Below are positions 1 to 9,061 of a stretch of DNA of 21,662 nt, piece by piece; the first letter of the stretch is position 1; the number at the start of each line of letters is the position of its first letter. Below the pieces are notes generated by a model, which saw nothing but the letters and a program-made list of their open reading frames with translations, was not told where the DNA came from and ran no database searches. The DNA is from Flavobacteriales bacterium (GTDB lineage: Bacteria; Bacteroidota; Bacteroidia; Flavobacteriales; BACL11). The stretch is taken from contig JABHQB010000128.1 in the NCBI GenBank assembly GCA_018695965.1, forward strand, positions 1 to 21,662. Reading direction: 5' to 3'. The position numbers and the translations under genes are program-made.

Positions 1-426
1 AGCAGATTGAAACTTTTTGTGGTATATTTTTCGGTCGATAGAGGAAAATAAATGGGGATATCGTATGAAAATAAGATCGTGAATTGTAACAACTGATTTT
101 ATATTTGTTTTTTCTATTCCTAGTGGTATTTCGTGAGAGAGTCCATGATATATGTCAATTTCATCCTGAACTAGGTCCTTTGTAATGTTTTTATTACGCC
201 AATATTTTTTAAACAGATTCCCGACAAATGAAAATGGAGTACGAACAAAAATATTTTTTTTGTTTTTTAGGAAAGAGATTTGTTTGTTCTCTTTTGCTTT
301 TGGGGTGTATAAGAAATAATCATTTTCTGGGTATAAGAGAGATAGTATGCGAATAGAATCACGAGAATAGTTGCCTAAACCTGTACTGTTATAAAATGCT
401 CGTTTTGCGTCAAATCCTATTCTCAT
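1..426 (-). CDS. Glycosyltransferase family 4-type protein (N-terminal part, cut by window edge)
   Basis: An open frame of 142 codons runs from an ATG at 426-424 to the window edge with no stop, so only the N-terminal domain is visible. It begins MRIGFDAKRAF, followed by a GLGNYSR motif, and further on has VVTIHDLIFIRYPHLF followed by DRKIYHKKF. This is the layout of the acceptor-binding Rossmann domain of GT4 (GT1-superfamily, GT-B fold) glycosyltransferases: a glycine-rich loop after beta-1, then the T-x-H-D-L segment. The nucleotide-sugar-binding C-terminal half lies outside. Such enzymes build lipopolysaccharide, capsule or exopolysaccharide at the inner face of the cytoplasmic membrane; the substrate cannot be told. 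A TATATTTG box lies 21 bases upstream. The gene diverges from the lipoprotein at 526. Confidence 0.85.
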   Translation of the reverse strand, partial: MRIGFDAKRAFYNSTGLGNYSRDSIRILSLLYPENDYFLYTPKAKENKQISFLKNKKNIFVRTPFSFVGNLFKKYWRNKNITKDLVQDEIDIYHGLSHEIPLGIEKTNIKSVVTIHDLIFIRYPHLFSSIDRKIYHKKFQSA

Positions 427-447
427 TTCTAATAAAATCAATAAAAG

Positions 448-455
448 CAAATATA
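448..455 (-). promoter_or_regulatory. Bacteroidota -7 box for the glycosyltransferase
   Basis: On the minus strand this reads TATATTTG, a perfect match to the Bacteroidota consensus TAnnTTTG, 21 bases before the ATG at 426. I see no clear TTG -33 box upstream. Confidence 0.5.
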
Positions 456-500
456 GAATAAATTCTTTCTTTAGATATGGTTTTATTCTTTCAGATTTAT

Positions 501-508
501 TAAGTTTG
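501..508 (+). promoter_or_regulatory. Bacteroidota -7 box for the lipoprotein-SPFH cluster
   Basis: TAAGTTTG is a perfect TAnnTTTG match 17 bases before the ATG at 526, implying a leader of about a dozen bases. The -33 region is T-rich with no clean TTG. It is arranged back to back with the box at 448-455. Confidence 0.55.
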
Positions 509-525
509 TAGTCCAAAAAAAGAGA

Positions 526-1554
526 ATGAAAAATTTTATTTTTTTATTAATAGTAAGTATTTTTATGAGTTGTGGCACATCAACTGTAATGGTAAATGTA
601 CAAAGACCAGCAGACATTAGTGTTCCGCAAACAGTACAAGATGTTGTAATAGCAAATAGATCTATTGCCGGAAAAGGGAATAAGGCAGGAAATATTTTAG
701 AAGGAATCTTCTCTGGAGAAGGAATTGGAGCCGACAAAAAAGGTTCGGAATATTGTATGTTGGGGCTTACTAATATGCTGCAGAATTCCGAGAGATATAA
801 TTTAAAAAATGCAGGAGATATTGTGCTTAATGGAACAGGAACTTCAACGTTTCCTCCTTTATTATCATGGTCGGATGTAGAGTCAGTTTGTAGTTCGTAT
901 GGTGCAGACGCACTAATAGTACTTTCTACTTTTGATTCTGACTCTAGAATATTTGAAGGTCAATCAGTGGTTAGAACAAAAAAGGTGAAAGGTGCAAAAA
1001 TTAAAGTAGTTGAATATCCTGTAACTTTGATTATGGAAATAGAAAGCGGATGGAGAATTTATGATTTAACTACTAAAAAGATAGTTGATGTTAGCAGCTT
1101 TACTGAAGTGAAGGAGTTTTATTCTAAGGGATCTAGTTATAATAATGCAAGATTAAGTCTTCCTTCAAAAAGATCTGCATTAAAAGAATCTGGTGTTTTT
1201 GCCGGAGAGAAATATGGATTTAGAATTACACCTATTTGGATAAAAGTTTCAAGAAGCTATTATATTGGAAAAGCGGAAGAATTAAAATTAGCAAAAAACT
1301 ATGTAAAAAGAGGTGATTGGGATCAGGCAATTGAAATTTGGAAACCACTTACCGAAAACATCGATATAAAAACTTCCAGAAGAGCTTATTTTAATCTAGC
1401 TCTTGCTTCAGAAATAAAAGGGAGTTTACAAACAGCAGTTGACTATGCTAAAAAATCAGAACAAATGGGAGAGAAAAAAGCATCTTCATACATCATTACT
1501 CTTAAAAAAAGAATGAGAGATGAAGAAAGATTAAAAGAACAATTAAATAACTAA
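526..1554 (+). CDS. DUF6340-like outer-membrane lipoprotein with C-terminal TPR-like helices
   Basis: This 342-residue protein has a short signal peptide ending in IFMSC, with lipidation expected at Cys16, so it is probably anchored in the periplasm or outer membrane. After it come a VMVNVQRPADI segment and a region around residues 95-145 (GDIVLNGTGTSTFPPLLSW, then YGADALIVLSTFDSDS). I associate this pattern with the Bacteroidota family DUF6340, but from memory only. Residues about 257-330 resemble a TPR pair (AKNYVKRGDWDQAIEIWKPL, then RAYFNLALASEIKGSLQTAVDYAKKSEQMG). It is the first gene of a three-gene cluster, 27 bases before the SPFH gene, behind a TAAGTTTG promoter box. The function is unknown; the TPR part suggests a protein-binding role. 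Confidence 0.75.
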   Translation: MKNFIFLLIVSIFMSCGTSTVMVNVQRPADISVPQTVQDVVIANRSIAGKGNKAGNILEGIFSGEGIGADKKGSEYCMLGLTNMLQNSERYNLKNAGDIVLNGTGTSTFPPLLSWSDVESVCSSYGADALIVLSTFDSDSRIFEGQSVVRTKKVKGAKIKVVEYPVTLIMEIESGWRIYDLTTKKIVDVSSFTEVKEFYSKGSSYNNARLSLPSKRSALKESGVFAGEKYGFRITPIWIKVSRSYYIGKAEELKLAKNYVKRGDWDQAIEIWKPLTENIDIKTSRRAYFNLALASEIKGSLQTAVDYAKKSEQMGEKKASSYIITLKKRMRDEERLKEQLNN

Positions 1555-1581
1555 TTAAAAACAACTTAAAACAAAAAAATT

Positions 1582-2403
1582 ATGGAAAATCAAGGTTTAC
1601 CAAGAGTATTAGTGTTCGTATTATTAGGTGTAATAACACTTTTTATATTTGGATCCCAAATGTATACAAATATTCAGCCTGGACAAAAAGGAGTAAAGTT
1701 TTATACTTTAGGGGAAGGATTGGATACTGAAGTAACTTATGGACAAGGAATGAATTTTTACTTTCCTTGGAATAAAATGATTGTATATGATGTTAAAACA
1801 CAAATGTATCCTGTTACAGTAGACGGTAAAGATACAAATGGAGTTCAATGTGCTCTTGCTATGAATATTATATATCACCCTGTAGAAAATGAGATTGGTC
1901 TCTTACACAATGAAGTAGGTGAAGATTATCTAAATAAGTTGATTAAACCCAAGATAGGAGATATTGCATTAACAGTTATTAAAGAATATACTTATGATCA
2001 GATCATCTCTAATAAGAAAGATGAATTAAAAGTACGTATAGAAAACATGATGCAAGATGAGTTATTGGAAAGACATATAGTTATAGAAGAGATTAAAATT
2101 AGCGACATTATTATTTCTGCTGATATAGAAAAAGCAATTACTGAGAAGGTGGAAGCGGAGCAACTCGCTCTTAAACAACAATATGTATTAGACAAAGAGC
2201 TTCAAGAGGCGGAAAGAAAACGAATTGAAGCTCAGGGTATCTCTGATTTTCAAGCAATTGTTAATCAAACTATTACTTCCCAGTTGTTAAAATGGAAAGG
2301 TATTGAAGCTACTCAGGAAATTGCAAAATCAACCAATTCTAAAGTAATTGTGATTGGTAATGGAGATGGAGATTTGCCAATAATACTAGGAGGAGATAAC
2401 TAA
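1582..2403 (+). CDS. SPFH-domain (prohibitin-like) membrane protein
   Basis: This 273-residue protein has one N-terminal transmembrane helix (residues about 8-27) followed directly by the NIQPGQKGVKF start typical of prohibitin-type SPFH domains. The SPFH domain covers about 28-180. A charged helix at about 180-222 (AEQLALKQQYVLDKELQEAERKR) is likely coiled coil, as in prohibitins, HflK/HflC and flotillins. The end matches the family pattern in which a WKGIEAT segment precedes a short beta strand (SKVIVIGNGDGDLPIIL). Family members form large ring or cage assemblies that organise membrane proteins and often control the FtsH protease. The partner here is unknown. It lies between a lipoprotein and a small secreted protein, probably in one transcript. 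Confidence 0.88.
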   Translation: MENQGLPRVLVFVLLGVITLFIFGSQMYTNIQPGQKGVKFYTLGEGLDTEVTYGQGMNFYFPWNKMIVYDVKTQMYPVTVDGKDTNGVQCALAMNIIYHPVENEIGLLHNEVGEDYLNKLIKPKIGDIALTVIKEYTYDQIISNKKDELKVRIENMMQDELLERHIVIEEIKISDIIISADIEKAITEKVEAEQLALKQQYVLDKELQEAERKRIEAQGISDFQAIVNQTITSQLLKWKGIEATQEIAKSTNSKVIVIGNGDGDLPIILGGDN

Positions 2404-2427
2404 TTATAATAAATCAAAATATAAAAA

Positions 2428-2886
2428 ATGAAAAAATTAATATTACTTATGTTGGTAGCTATGGTCCCATTCTTAACTATGGCTCAAAAAAGAACAAAAA
2501 AAGGAAAAGACACAAAAATTGAAACAACAGACAAATCTTCTGATGCAAAAGCAACTTTTATGATACTTAAAGGTGTAGAAATAGATATGTTTGAGATGGA
2601 TCAGGTAGGAATGGACCAGAAAGAAATTGAAGACAGAAAGAGATCTGATATTACTTTAGATGGAATGATTCAAAGACATAGTAATCCATCATCATCTTTC
2701 CATTTTAGTTATGATATTGGTGGTGAAAGCTCTAAAGAATCAGAATATTTTACAAAGTCTTCTAGGGGTTTTAGATCTATGGCTCAGGCGGTTCATCATG
2801 CTCAAAAATCTGGATGGAATTTTGTAAATTCTACCATAGTTATTGATGATATGATTACTATTCATTATTATTATATGAAAAGATAA
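2428..2886 (+). CDS. Small secreted protein of unknown function
   Basis: I do not recognise this 152-residue protein. It has a clear signal peptide (MKKLILLMLVAMVPFLTMAQ) with cleavage likely near residue 19-20, then a lysine-rich stretch (KRTKKGKDTK). The rest is soluble and mixed: an acidic, methionine-rich part (residues about 46-70), then SSSFHFSYDIGGES and a C-terminal half with MAQAVHHAQKSGWNFVNS and a terminal IHYYYMKR. There is no lipobox cysteine, so it should be free in the periplasm or exported. It starts 24 bases after the SPFH gene and is followed by a strong terminator, so it ends this transcription unit. Confidence 0.7.
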   Translation: MKKLILLMLVAMVPFLTMAQKRTKKGKDTKIETTDKSSDAKATFMILKGVEIDMFEMDQVGMDQKEIEDRKRSDITLDGMIQRHSNPSSSFHFSYDIGGESSKESEYFTKSSRGFRSMAQAVHHAQKSGWNFVNSTIVIDDMITIHYYYMKR

Positions 2887-2910
2887 TTCGTTATAAATTT
2901 TTAATAATTA

Positions 2911-2940
2911 ATCCCAGAACAATGTTCTGGGATTTTTTTT
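2911..2940 (+). terminator. Rho-independent terminator of the lipoprotein-SPFH cluster
   Basis: A perfect 10-bp stem, ATCCCAGAAC (2911-2920) with GTTCTGGGAT (2924-2933), encloses a 3-base loop and runs into eight Ts (2933-2940). It sits 24 bases after the stop codon at 2886. Confidence 0.95.
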
Positions 2941-2972
2941 GAATGTATAAGAAAGAAATAACATATAAATTA

Positions 2973-2999
2973 TTGTCTGACTTTTTTTCCTTATTTTTG
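2973..2999 (+). promoter_or_regulatory. Bacteroidota promoter of the C25 peptidase gene
   Basis: TTG at 2973-2975 (-33) and TATTTTTG at 2992-2999 (-7, perfect TAnnTTTG) are 16 bases apart. The -7 box ends 22 bases before the ATG at 3022, and the site lies just after the upstream terminator. Confidence 0.75.
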
Positions 3000-3021
3000 C
3001 TATTAATCAAAAAAGATTACA

Positions 3022-6000
3022 ATGAAATTAAAAAATATATTTTTATCCATTTTCTTAGTATTTTCATTTAACATATCTGCTTTAGATATCAATATTAGTG
3101 AAGGAGAAACCTATTTTTCGGTAACAAATAAAACTCTTTCCGAATTTAGTTTTATAAACTCAGTTTCTGATGTAACAACTATGATTGTGAAAACAGAGGA
3201 AGGAGAATTTGTGAAATTAATAGTTCCCGCTTACAATTCCGACTCAAAAAATGGAGAAGCAGAACTTCCTGTATTACAAAAATTAATCAGGGTTCCTTTT
3301 GGTTCAGAAATTGCAGTAAAGATTATTAACTTAGAGGAAAAAACAATAAATCTTTCAGATTACGGATTTAGCATTCCAGTTTTTCCAAATCAACCATCTA
3401 TATCAAAAAGTGCAACTGACATTCCATTTTATTTTAATGAAGAATATTACAATTTAGATAAGTTTACCGGAAATAATATTGTAGAAACTGAACTTTTAGG
3501 TAAAATGAGAGGTCAGCAGTTAGCAAGACTTTCGGTTTCACCTTTTTCATATAACCCAACTAAAAATGAATTAAAAGTAGTAACTAAGGTAGAGGTAAAA
3601 ATTATTTTCAAAAATATTGATGTAAATACTGATAATGCAAACAGAATAAAATATTATTCGCCAGAATTTGAGAGTTTGTTAAAGACTTGTATAAATAATA
3701 CTCCGATTACAGGAAAAGATGTTATTACAACTTATCCTGTAAAATATGTAATTATATCAGACCCTCAATTTCAGGCAGCTTTACAACCTTTAGTAGATTG
3801 GAAAACTAAAAAAGGATTTATGGTACTTGAAGGATATACAAATGATCCTTTGGTAGGAAATACTACCGCATCTATTCATGCTTATTTGCAAAATATGTAT
3901 GATAATGCTACTGTTATTGATCCTGCACCAACTTACTTACTTATTGTAGGAGACAATGCAGAAGTTCCATCATTCAATACAGGGCAACACGTTTCGGATA
4001 TGTATTATTGCGAGTTTGATGGGAATGGAGATTTTTACCCAGAAATGTATTATGGAAGACTTTCTGCTACTTCCGCTGCAGAAGTTGAAATTCAGGTAAA
4101 TAAAACATTAACACACGAACTATATACTTTTACTGACCCTTCTTTTTTAGATGAAGTAGTTTTAGTAGCTGGAGTAGATGCAAGTTTTGCTCCTATACAT
4201 GGAAACGGACAAATAAATTATGGAACTGATAATTATTTTAATGTTGCTCATAATTTGACAATTCATAATTATCTGTACGGATCAGGAAGTCCTATTACTT
4301 CAGATATGCCAGCAGCATCTGCTGCTATTATTGCAGATGTAAGTGCTGGAGTAGGATTTGCAAATTATACTGCACATTGCGGTAGTTCCGGATGGTCGGA
4401 CCCTTCTTTTGAAAACTCTGATGTAAATGGATTGCAAAATAATGATCGGTTTGGATTTATGATAGGTAACTGCTGTCAGTCAAATAAATTTGATGATAAT
4501 GTATGTTTTGGAGAGAAAATTCTAAGATCTAACAATAAAGGAGCTGTTGGTTATATTGGAGGAAGTAATAATACTTATTGGGATGAGGATTTTTGGTGGG
4601 CTGTTGGTAGTACATCAAATGTTACTGCAAATCCTACATATGCTGGAACGGATTTAGGAGTATATGATTGCTTAATGCACGAAAACGGAGAATCTCAAGC
4701 TGATTGGTTTTACACCGCTGGTCAAATGATTCATTCCGGAAATTTAGCAGTCACACAAGCAGGAGGATCTGAACAATACTATTGGGAGATTTATCATTTG
4801 ATGGGAGATCCATCTTTAATGCCATATATTGGAGTCCCTACTATTCTTACTGTTTCTCATGGGACTGCAACCCCTGTTGGTACAACTACTTTTTTAGTTA
4901 ATACTGAAGAGAATGCATATGTAGCAATTTCAATGAATGGAGTGTTATTAGATGCACAACTTGCTGGTCCAACAGGAGTTGTAAACTTAACATTTACTGC
5001 TTTGTCAAATGTAGGTACTGCAGACATTGTGGTTACAAAACAATTTAAACAACCATATATTAGTACGGTAAATATTATTTCTCCAAATGCTCCATTTGTT
5101 ATTTATAACTCACACAACTTAAACGACCCAACAGGAAACAATAATTTGGAGGCGGATTATAACGAACTTATTGAGTTAGATGTAGAATTAAATAATGTGG
5201 GGAGCCAACCAACTCAGAATGTAAATGTTATAATTTCTACTTCAGACATGTATGTAACTTTAATTGATAGTACTGATTTTCTGGCTACTGTAAATGCAAA
5301 CAATACAATCAATATTGCGTCTCCTTTTACTTTCCAGGTAGCTAATTTTGTTCCAGATCAACATCTTGTAACTTTTAATTTAACTATTACGGATAATCAG
5401 GCAAATACTTGGAATTCAACATTATTTGTAACACTCAATGCTCCTGTTTTAGGAGATGTATTCTTTACAATAGATGATGCTATTTTAGGAAATGGAAATG
5501 GAAAATTAGACGCAGGTGAAACTTTAGACTTAATAGTGGATGTGGAAAACTCTGGCCATGCTGAGATAATGAATATGAATGCAGTACTAAGTACTTTGTC
5601 ATCTTATGTAACGATAAATAACCCTCTTGGGGTAACCGTAAATAGTTTAACTCCCTTACAACAACAATCAACAGTATTTAATATTACAGTTAACTCTAAT
5701 ACACCAATAGGTAACCTTGCAGAATTTCCATTTGACTTTACAGATGGTACTTATACCCATACAAATACATTTGCGAAAACAATAGGTATTATTGATGAAG
5801 ATTATGAAACAGGAGACTTTACTCAATATTCATGGATTATGGATCCATCTTTTCCTTGGGTTATTTCAACCAATAATCCTTATGAAGGAACAAATTGTAG
5901 TCGTTCAGCATTGAATCAGCCAGATAATACAGATTCTGAGTTGTCGATTGATTTAAATATTCTTGCTGCGGGAGATATTTCATTTTATAAAAAGATGTCT

Positions 6001-6459
6001 TCGGAACAAGATTATGATTTCTTAAAATTTAAAATAAACAGCCAGAAAGTAGGAGAGTGGTCTGGAATTGACGCAGGTTGGAGTTTAGTCAGTTTTCCAG
6101 TTAATGCTGGGCAGAACACTTTTAAATGGGAATATGATAAAGATGGAGGTTTCTCAGAAGGTCAAGATTGTGCATTTGTAGATTATATTGTTTTTCCACC
6201 TATTGATTTAGGAACTGTTTCATTAGAAGAAAACTTTACAAATATTAAATTATACCCTAATCCGACAATGGGAAGCTTTGAAATTACGTTTTCGGATAAT
6301 AAAAATCATACTGCGTTAATTTATGACTTCAATGGTAAACTTATCTACTCTGAAAATTCTTCAGAAAACATTAAGTTTGATATTTCCAAAAATGCTACTG
6401 GAACTTATACGGTAAAAATAATGCCGGAAGGAATTACTTATCAGATTGTTAAAAAATAG
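3022..6459 (+). CDS. Gingipain-family C25 cysteine peptidase, T9SS-secreted
   Basis: This is a 1145-residue multidomain exoprotein. A signal peptide (1 to about 20) is followed by a C25-type propeptide (about 20-230) containing ELPVLQKLIRVPFG. The C25 catalytic domain spans about 240-603. The likely catalytic dyad is His452 in NYTAHCGSSGW and a Cys in IGNCCQSNKF (Cys484/485, best fit Cys485). It ends with the family's YYWEIYHLMGDPSLMPY. Residues about 605-925 look like two or three beta-sandwich (CARDB/Ig-like) domains with a GNGNGKLDAGE loop. Residues about 925-1060 resemble a jelly-roll adhesion module. The last 80 residues are a type A T9SS sorting domain (LYPNPTMGSFEI), removed when the protein is anchored at the surface. 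The substrate is unknown; an outer-surface or secreted protease is likely. Its TAG stop overlaps the ruvX start. Confidence 0.92.
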   Translation: MKLKNIFLSIFLVFSFNISALDINISEGETYFSVTNKTLSEFSFINSVSDVTTMIVKTEEGEFVKLIVPAYNSDSKNGEAELPVLQKLIRVPFGSEIAVKIINLEEKTINLSDYGFSIPVFPNQPSISKSATDIPFYFNEEYYNLDKFTGNNIVETELLGKMRGQQLARLSVSPFSYNPTKNELKVVTKVEVKIIFKNIDVNTDNANRIKYYSPEFESLLKTCINNTPITGKDVITTYPVKYVIISDPQFQAALQPLVDWKTKKGFMVLEGYTNDPLVGNTTASIHAYLQNMYDNATVIDPAPTYLLIVGDNAEVPSFNTGQHVSDMYYCEFDGNGDFYPEMYYGRLSATSAAEVEIQVNKTLTHELYTFTDPSFLDEVVLVAGVDASFAPIHGNGQINYGTDNYFNVAHNLTIHNYLYGSGSPITSDMPAASAAIIADVSAGVGFANYTAHCGSSGWSDPSFENSDVNGLQNNDRFGFMIGNCCQSNKFDDNVCFGEKILRSNNKGAVGYIGGSNNTYWDEDFWWAVGSTSNVTANPTYAGTDLGVYDCLMHENGESQADWFYTAGQMIHSGNLAVTQAGGSEQYYWEIYHLMGDPSLMPYIGVPTILTVSHGTATPVGTTTFLVNTEENAYVAISMNGVLLDAQLAGPTGVVNLTFTALSNVGTADIVVTKQFKQPYISTVNIISPNAPFVIYNSHNLNDPTGNNNLEADYNELIELDVELNNVGSQPTQNVNVIISTSDMYVTLIDSTDFLATVNANNTINIASPFTFQVANFVPDQHLVTFNLTITDNQANTWNSTLFVTLNAPVLGDVFFTIDDAILGNGNGKLDAGETLDLIVDVENSGHAEIMNMNAVLSTLSSYVTINNPLGVTVNSLTPLQQQSTVFNITVNSNTPIGNLAEFPFDFTDGTYTHTNTFAKTIGIIDEDYETGDFTQYSWIMDPSFPWVISTNNPYEGTNCSRSALNQPDNTDSELSIDLNILAAGDISFYKKMSSEQDYDFLKFKINSQKVGEWSGIDAGWSLVSFPVNAGQNTFKWEYDKDGGFSEGQDCAFVDYIVFPPIDLGTVSLEENFTNIKLYPNPTMGSFEITFSDNKNHTALIYDFNGKLIYSENSSENIKFDISKNATGTYTVKIMPEGITYQIVKK

Positions 6460-6869
6460 TGGCAAAAGCTGTTGGTATTGATTATGGAACTAAAAGAATT
6501 GGAATTTCAATTTCTGATTCTTCTCAGATTATAGCAACATCACTTTGTGCGATAGAAAACAAACATATCTTTTCCTTTCTGAAAGAGCTTCTAGAAAAAG
6601 AAGAGGTAGATACGATTGTAATTGGTGAAGCTAAAAACCTAGATACTAACGAAACAGATAGTAGTAAACAGATTTATCAGTTTGTTGAAAAACTAAAAAA
6701 TCAATTTCCAAAAATCCTTATTAAAACTATTGATGAAAGGTTTACTTCAAAAATTGCTTTTCAATCTATAATTGATTCAGGGATTAAAAAGAAAAAAAGA
6801 AAAAATAAATCCTTAATTGACAAGGTTAGTGCAACTATCATTTTACAAGATTATTTAACTTACAAATAA
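6459..6869 (+). CDS. ruvX: RuvX/YqgF, putative pre-16S rRNA nuclease or Holliday-junction resolvase
   Basis: This 136-residue protein has the family's usual length and an RNase H-like fold. The N-terminal motif DYGTKRIGISISD carries the first catalytic Asp (residue 8). IVIGEAKNLD replaces the more common GLPLN strand. Then come TIDERFTSK with the conserved D-E-R, and a C-terminal D-K-V-S-A-T-I-I-L-Q-DYL block with the last acidic residue at about 121. YqgF trims the 5' end of 16S rRNA in E. coli; a Holliday-junction role has also been proposed. The start is GTG at 6459-6461, sharing its G with the upstream TAG stop, so translation is probably coupled. No other start would keep the complete first strand. 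Confidence 0.92.
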   Translation: MAKAVGIDYGTKRIGISISDSSQIIATSLCAIENKHIFSFLKELLEKEEVDTIVIGEAKNLDTNETDSSKQIYQFVEKLKNQFPKILIKTIDERFTSKIAFQSIIDSGIKKKKRKNKSLIDKVSATIILQDYLTYK

Positions 6870-6927
6870 TTTCTTTTTCTTATTAAAACTATGTAATATT
6901 GTAGTTCAAGAACTAAAAAATATTATT

Positions 6928-9042
6928 ATGAAAAAACTTTACTTTCTATTTTTAGCTAGTTTACTAGCTCTTAACGCAAATTCTCAAGCAAGTTTTTGTG
7001 AAGATTTTGAATTGTATTCTAATGGAACTCCAATTGCAGAGACATCTAAAAATTGGAATACTTGGGGAGAATTAATGCCTCCTTATGCGATAGCTCCTTT
7101 TATTGACGATGCAAATGTTGTTACTCCACCAGTTTCTCCTGGAACTAATTCTCTATATCTTAATGATGCGACAGGGGCTGGAGGTCCGCAAGACGTAGTG
7201 TTAATGTTTGATACTACACAAAATATTATTTCTACAACACCTTTATCAACTCCATATACTACAGGAACTTTAGATTTTTCTCAAATGATGTATATTATAC
7301 CTGGTAAAACAGGATATTTTAATTTTCAAGCAGAGAATGAACCAGGAATATCTTGGGCATTAGAAGTTAACTTTGATGCAATTGGAGGAATTATAATGAG
7401 TAATACCAGTGCAACAACATTTAATTGTACATATCCTGCAGCAGGAACATGGTTTGAGATAGCTTTTGATATTGATTTATCAAATAATATATGGGAAGTG
7501 TTTATTGATGGAGTCTCTCAAGGTTCATTCTCTAATTCTATTAATCAAATAGCATCATTAGATTTGTACCCTGGAGTATCTTCTGAATATTATGTAGATG
7601 ATGTTTGTTATTCTTATGATACTACACAAATAGTATTGCCTGGATTGGATTTAGCAGTCTCAAATATTGGTGCAATTAGTGGTTTAGATGGACAAAATAG
7701 AGATGTAACAGTTGAAGTAACTAATTTTGGTATAAATCCTGTAACCTCTTTTGATATTGATTTCCTTTATAATGGTAATACAATTACTGATAATATACTT
7801 GGATTAAATCTAGGAACAGGAGCTATCACTACCGTGACCATTACTAATCCGATTACATTAGTCAACGGAACATACACCGGTATAGCAACTGTATCTAATG
7901 TAAATGGGATAATGATTGATGATAATCCATCTAATGATACTTCATCAATACAAATAACATCTATTACTCCGACTCCCGGTAAATTGGTTATTGGAGAACA
8001 AGCTACTGGAACACCTTGTTTTGGATGTCCAAGAGGTATTGTCGCTGCTAATGAAATGGAAAGAGATTATAATGGTTATTTTCAATCAATATCTATACAT
8101 ACAGAATCAGGAGATCCAATGAAAGTTGGAGCAGCTATAGATTATTCGAATGGATTAAATAATTATATTACAGGTCCACCAGGACCGCCAAGTCTAGCAT
8201 CTATAGGAAATCCTCCAGATCCTGGATTACAACAAGGAGCTCTTGTTGATAGAGGAACTGAAATTGATCCATCTGCTTTTCGGGATCATTTTCTTTCAAA
8301 AATAATTTCACCTGTTTCAGCTATTTTTACAGCAGATGCTAATGCAACTGGAAATGTTATTGATGTTCAAATTACAACAACTATTACTTCTGCGATAAAT
8401 GGAGATTGGAAATTTGCTTGTGCACTTATAGAAGATAGTGTAACAGGTACTGGAGGAAGTTGGTATCAAGCTAATAAATATGGAGATTTAGGTATTTCTT
8501 TAATAGATGTAGATGGTACTGATTGGGGAGTTCTTCCATCTTGGGTTCCATCTATGATATATCGTAATGTTAGCAGAGAGATTCTCCCTTCTTTTGAAGG
8601 AGGGTTATTGCCGAATGGATCTTATAATGTTGGTGATGTATTTACTCAGGATTTCCAATTTACTGCTGATCCGACATGGGACATAAATAGTATGTATGTA
8701 GTAGGAATGTTATTAAATCCGAACGGAATAGTTGATAATGCAGTTTATTCACCAGTATCTATTGCGACTTATGTAGAAAATGTTTCTTCTACCACATCTT
8801 TTAATATTTATCCTAATCCTGCAGTTTCTACAACTACTTTACTGATAAATTTAGATACGGAAAAAGAAGTTTCTATTTCCGTAAAAAGTGTTGAAGGAAA
8901 ATTAATTACTAAAGGAGAATATGGAACAATGATTGGTTCTCATTCTTTGACGTTTGATGTTTCTGACTTTGCTAATGGAGTTTACATAATTGAGGCAATT
9001 GTTGGAAATGAAGTAATTGTTAAGAAATTTATAAAAGAATAA
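6928..9042 (+). CDS. Omp28-like T9SS-secreted protein with a CxxC motif
   Basis: This 704-residue exported protein has a signal peptide ending near NANSQ (residue 20). Residues 21-230 (FCEDFELY to YYVDDVCYSY) resemble a jelly-roll or LamG-like sugar- or protein-binding module. Residues 238-345 (GLDLAVSNIGAISGLDGQ onward) are a CARDB/Ig-like domain. Residues 352-610 resemble the Omp28 family: LVIGEQATGTPCFGCPRG carries a thioredoxin-like C-F-G-C at 364-367, where relatives have a W-C-x-x-C-P-R-G. The last 80 residues are a type A T9SS sorting domain (FNIYPNPAVSTTT), so it should be carried to the cell surface. A weak -7-like box, TAATATTG, lies at 6894-6901. The role is unknown; adhesion or surface redox are guesses. 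Confidence 0.85.
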   Translation: MKKLYFLFLASLLALNANSQASFCEDFELYSNGTPIAETSKNWNTWGELMPPYAIAPFIDDANVVTPPVSPGTNSLYLNDATGAGGPQDVVLMFDTTQNIISTTPLSTPYTTGTLDFSQMMYIIPGKTGYFNFQAENEPGISWALEVNFDAIGGIIMSNTSATTFNCTYPAAGTWFEIAFDIDLSNNIWEVFIDGVSQGSFSNSINQIASLDLYPGVSSEYYVDDVCYSYDTTQIVLPGLDLAVSNIGAISGLDGQNRDVTVEVTNFGINPVTSFDIDFLYNGNTITDNILGLNLGTGAITTVTITNPITLVNGTYTGIATVSNVNGIMIDDNPSNDTSSIQITSITPTPGKLVIGEQATGTPCFGCPRGIVAANEMERDYNGYFQSISIHTESGDPMKVGAAIDYSNGLNNYITGPPGPPSLASIGNPPDPGLQQGALVDRGTEIDPSAFRDHFLSKIISPVSAIFTADANATGNVIDVQITTTITSAINGDWKFACALIEDSVTGTGGSWYQANKYGDLGISLIDVDGTDWGVLPSWVPSMIYRNVSREILPSFEGGLLPNGSYNVGDVFTQDFQFTADPTWDINSMYVVGMLLNPNGIVDNAVYSPVSIATYVENVSSTTSFNIYPNPAVSTTTLLINLDTEKEVSISVKSVEGKLITKGEYGTMIGSHSLTFDVSDFANGVYIIEAIVGNEVIVKKFIKE

Positions 9043-9061
9043 TTTTAAATAAATATAAAAT

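Noticed and set aside
483..737. Minus-strand reading frame of 84 codons opposite the DUF6340-like gene
   Set aside because: It lies antisense to the start of a convincing lipoprotein gene, has no promoter, and its proline-rich product resembles no family.
5480..5671. Minus-strand frame inside the C25 peptidase gene
   Set aside because: Antisense shadow within a continuous multidomain gene; no start signal.
8164..8185. Collagen-like GPPGPP in the Omp28-like protein
   Set aside because: Only one short run, not a repeat; probably a loop.
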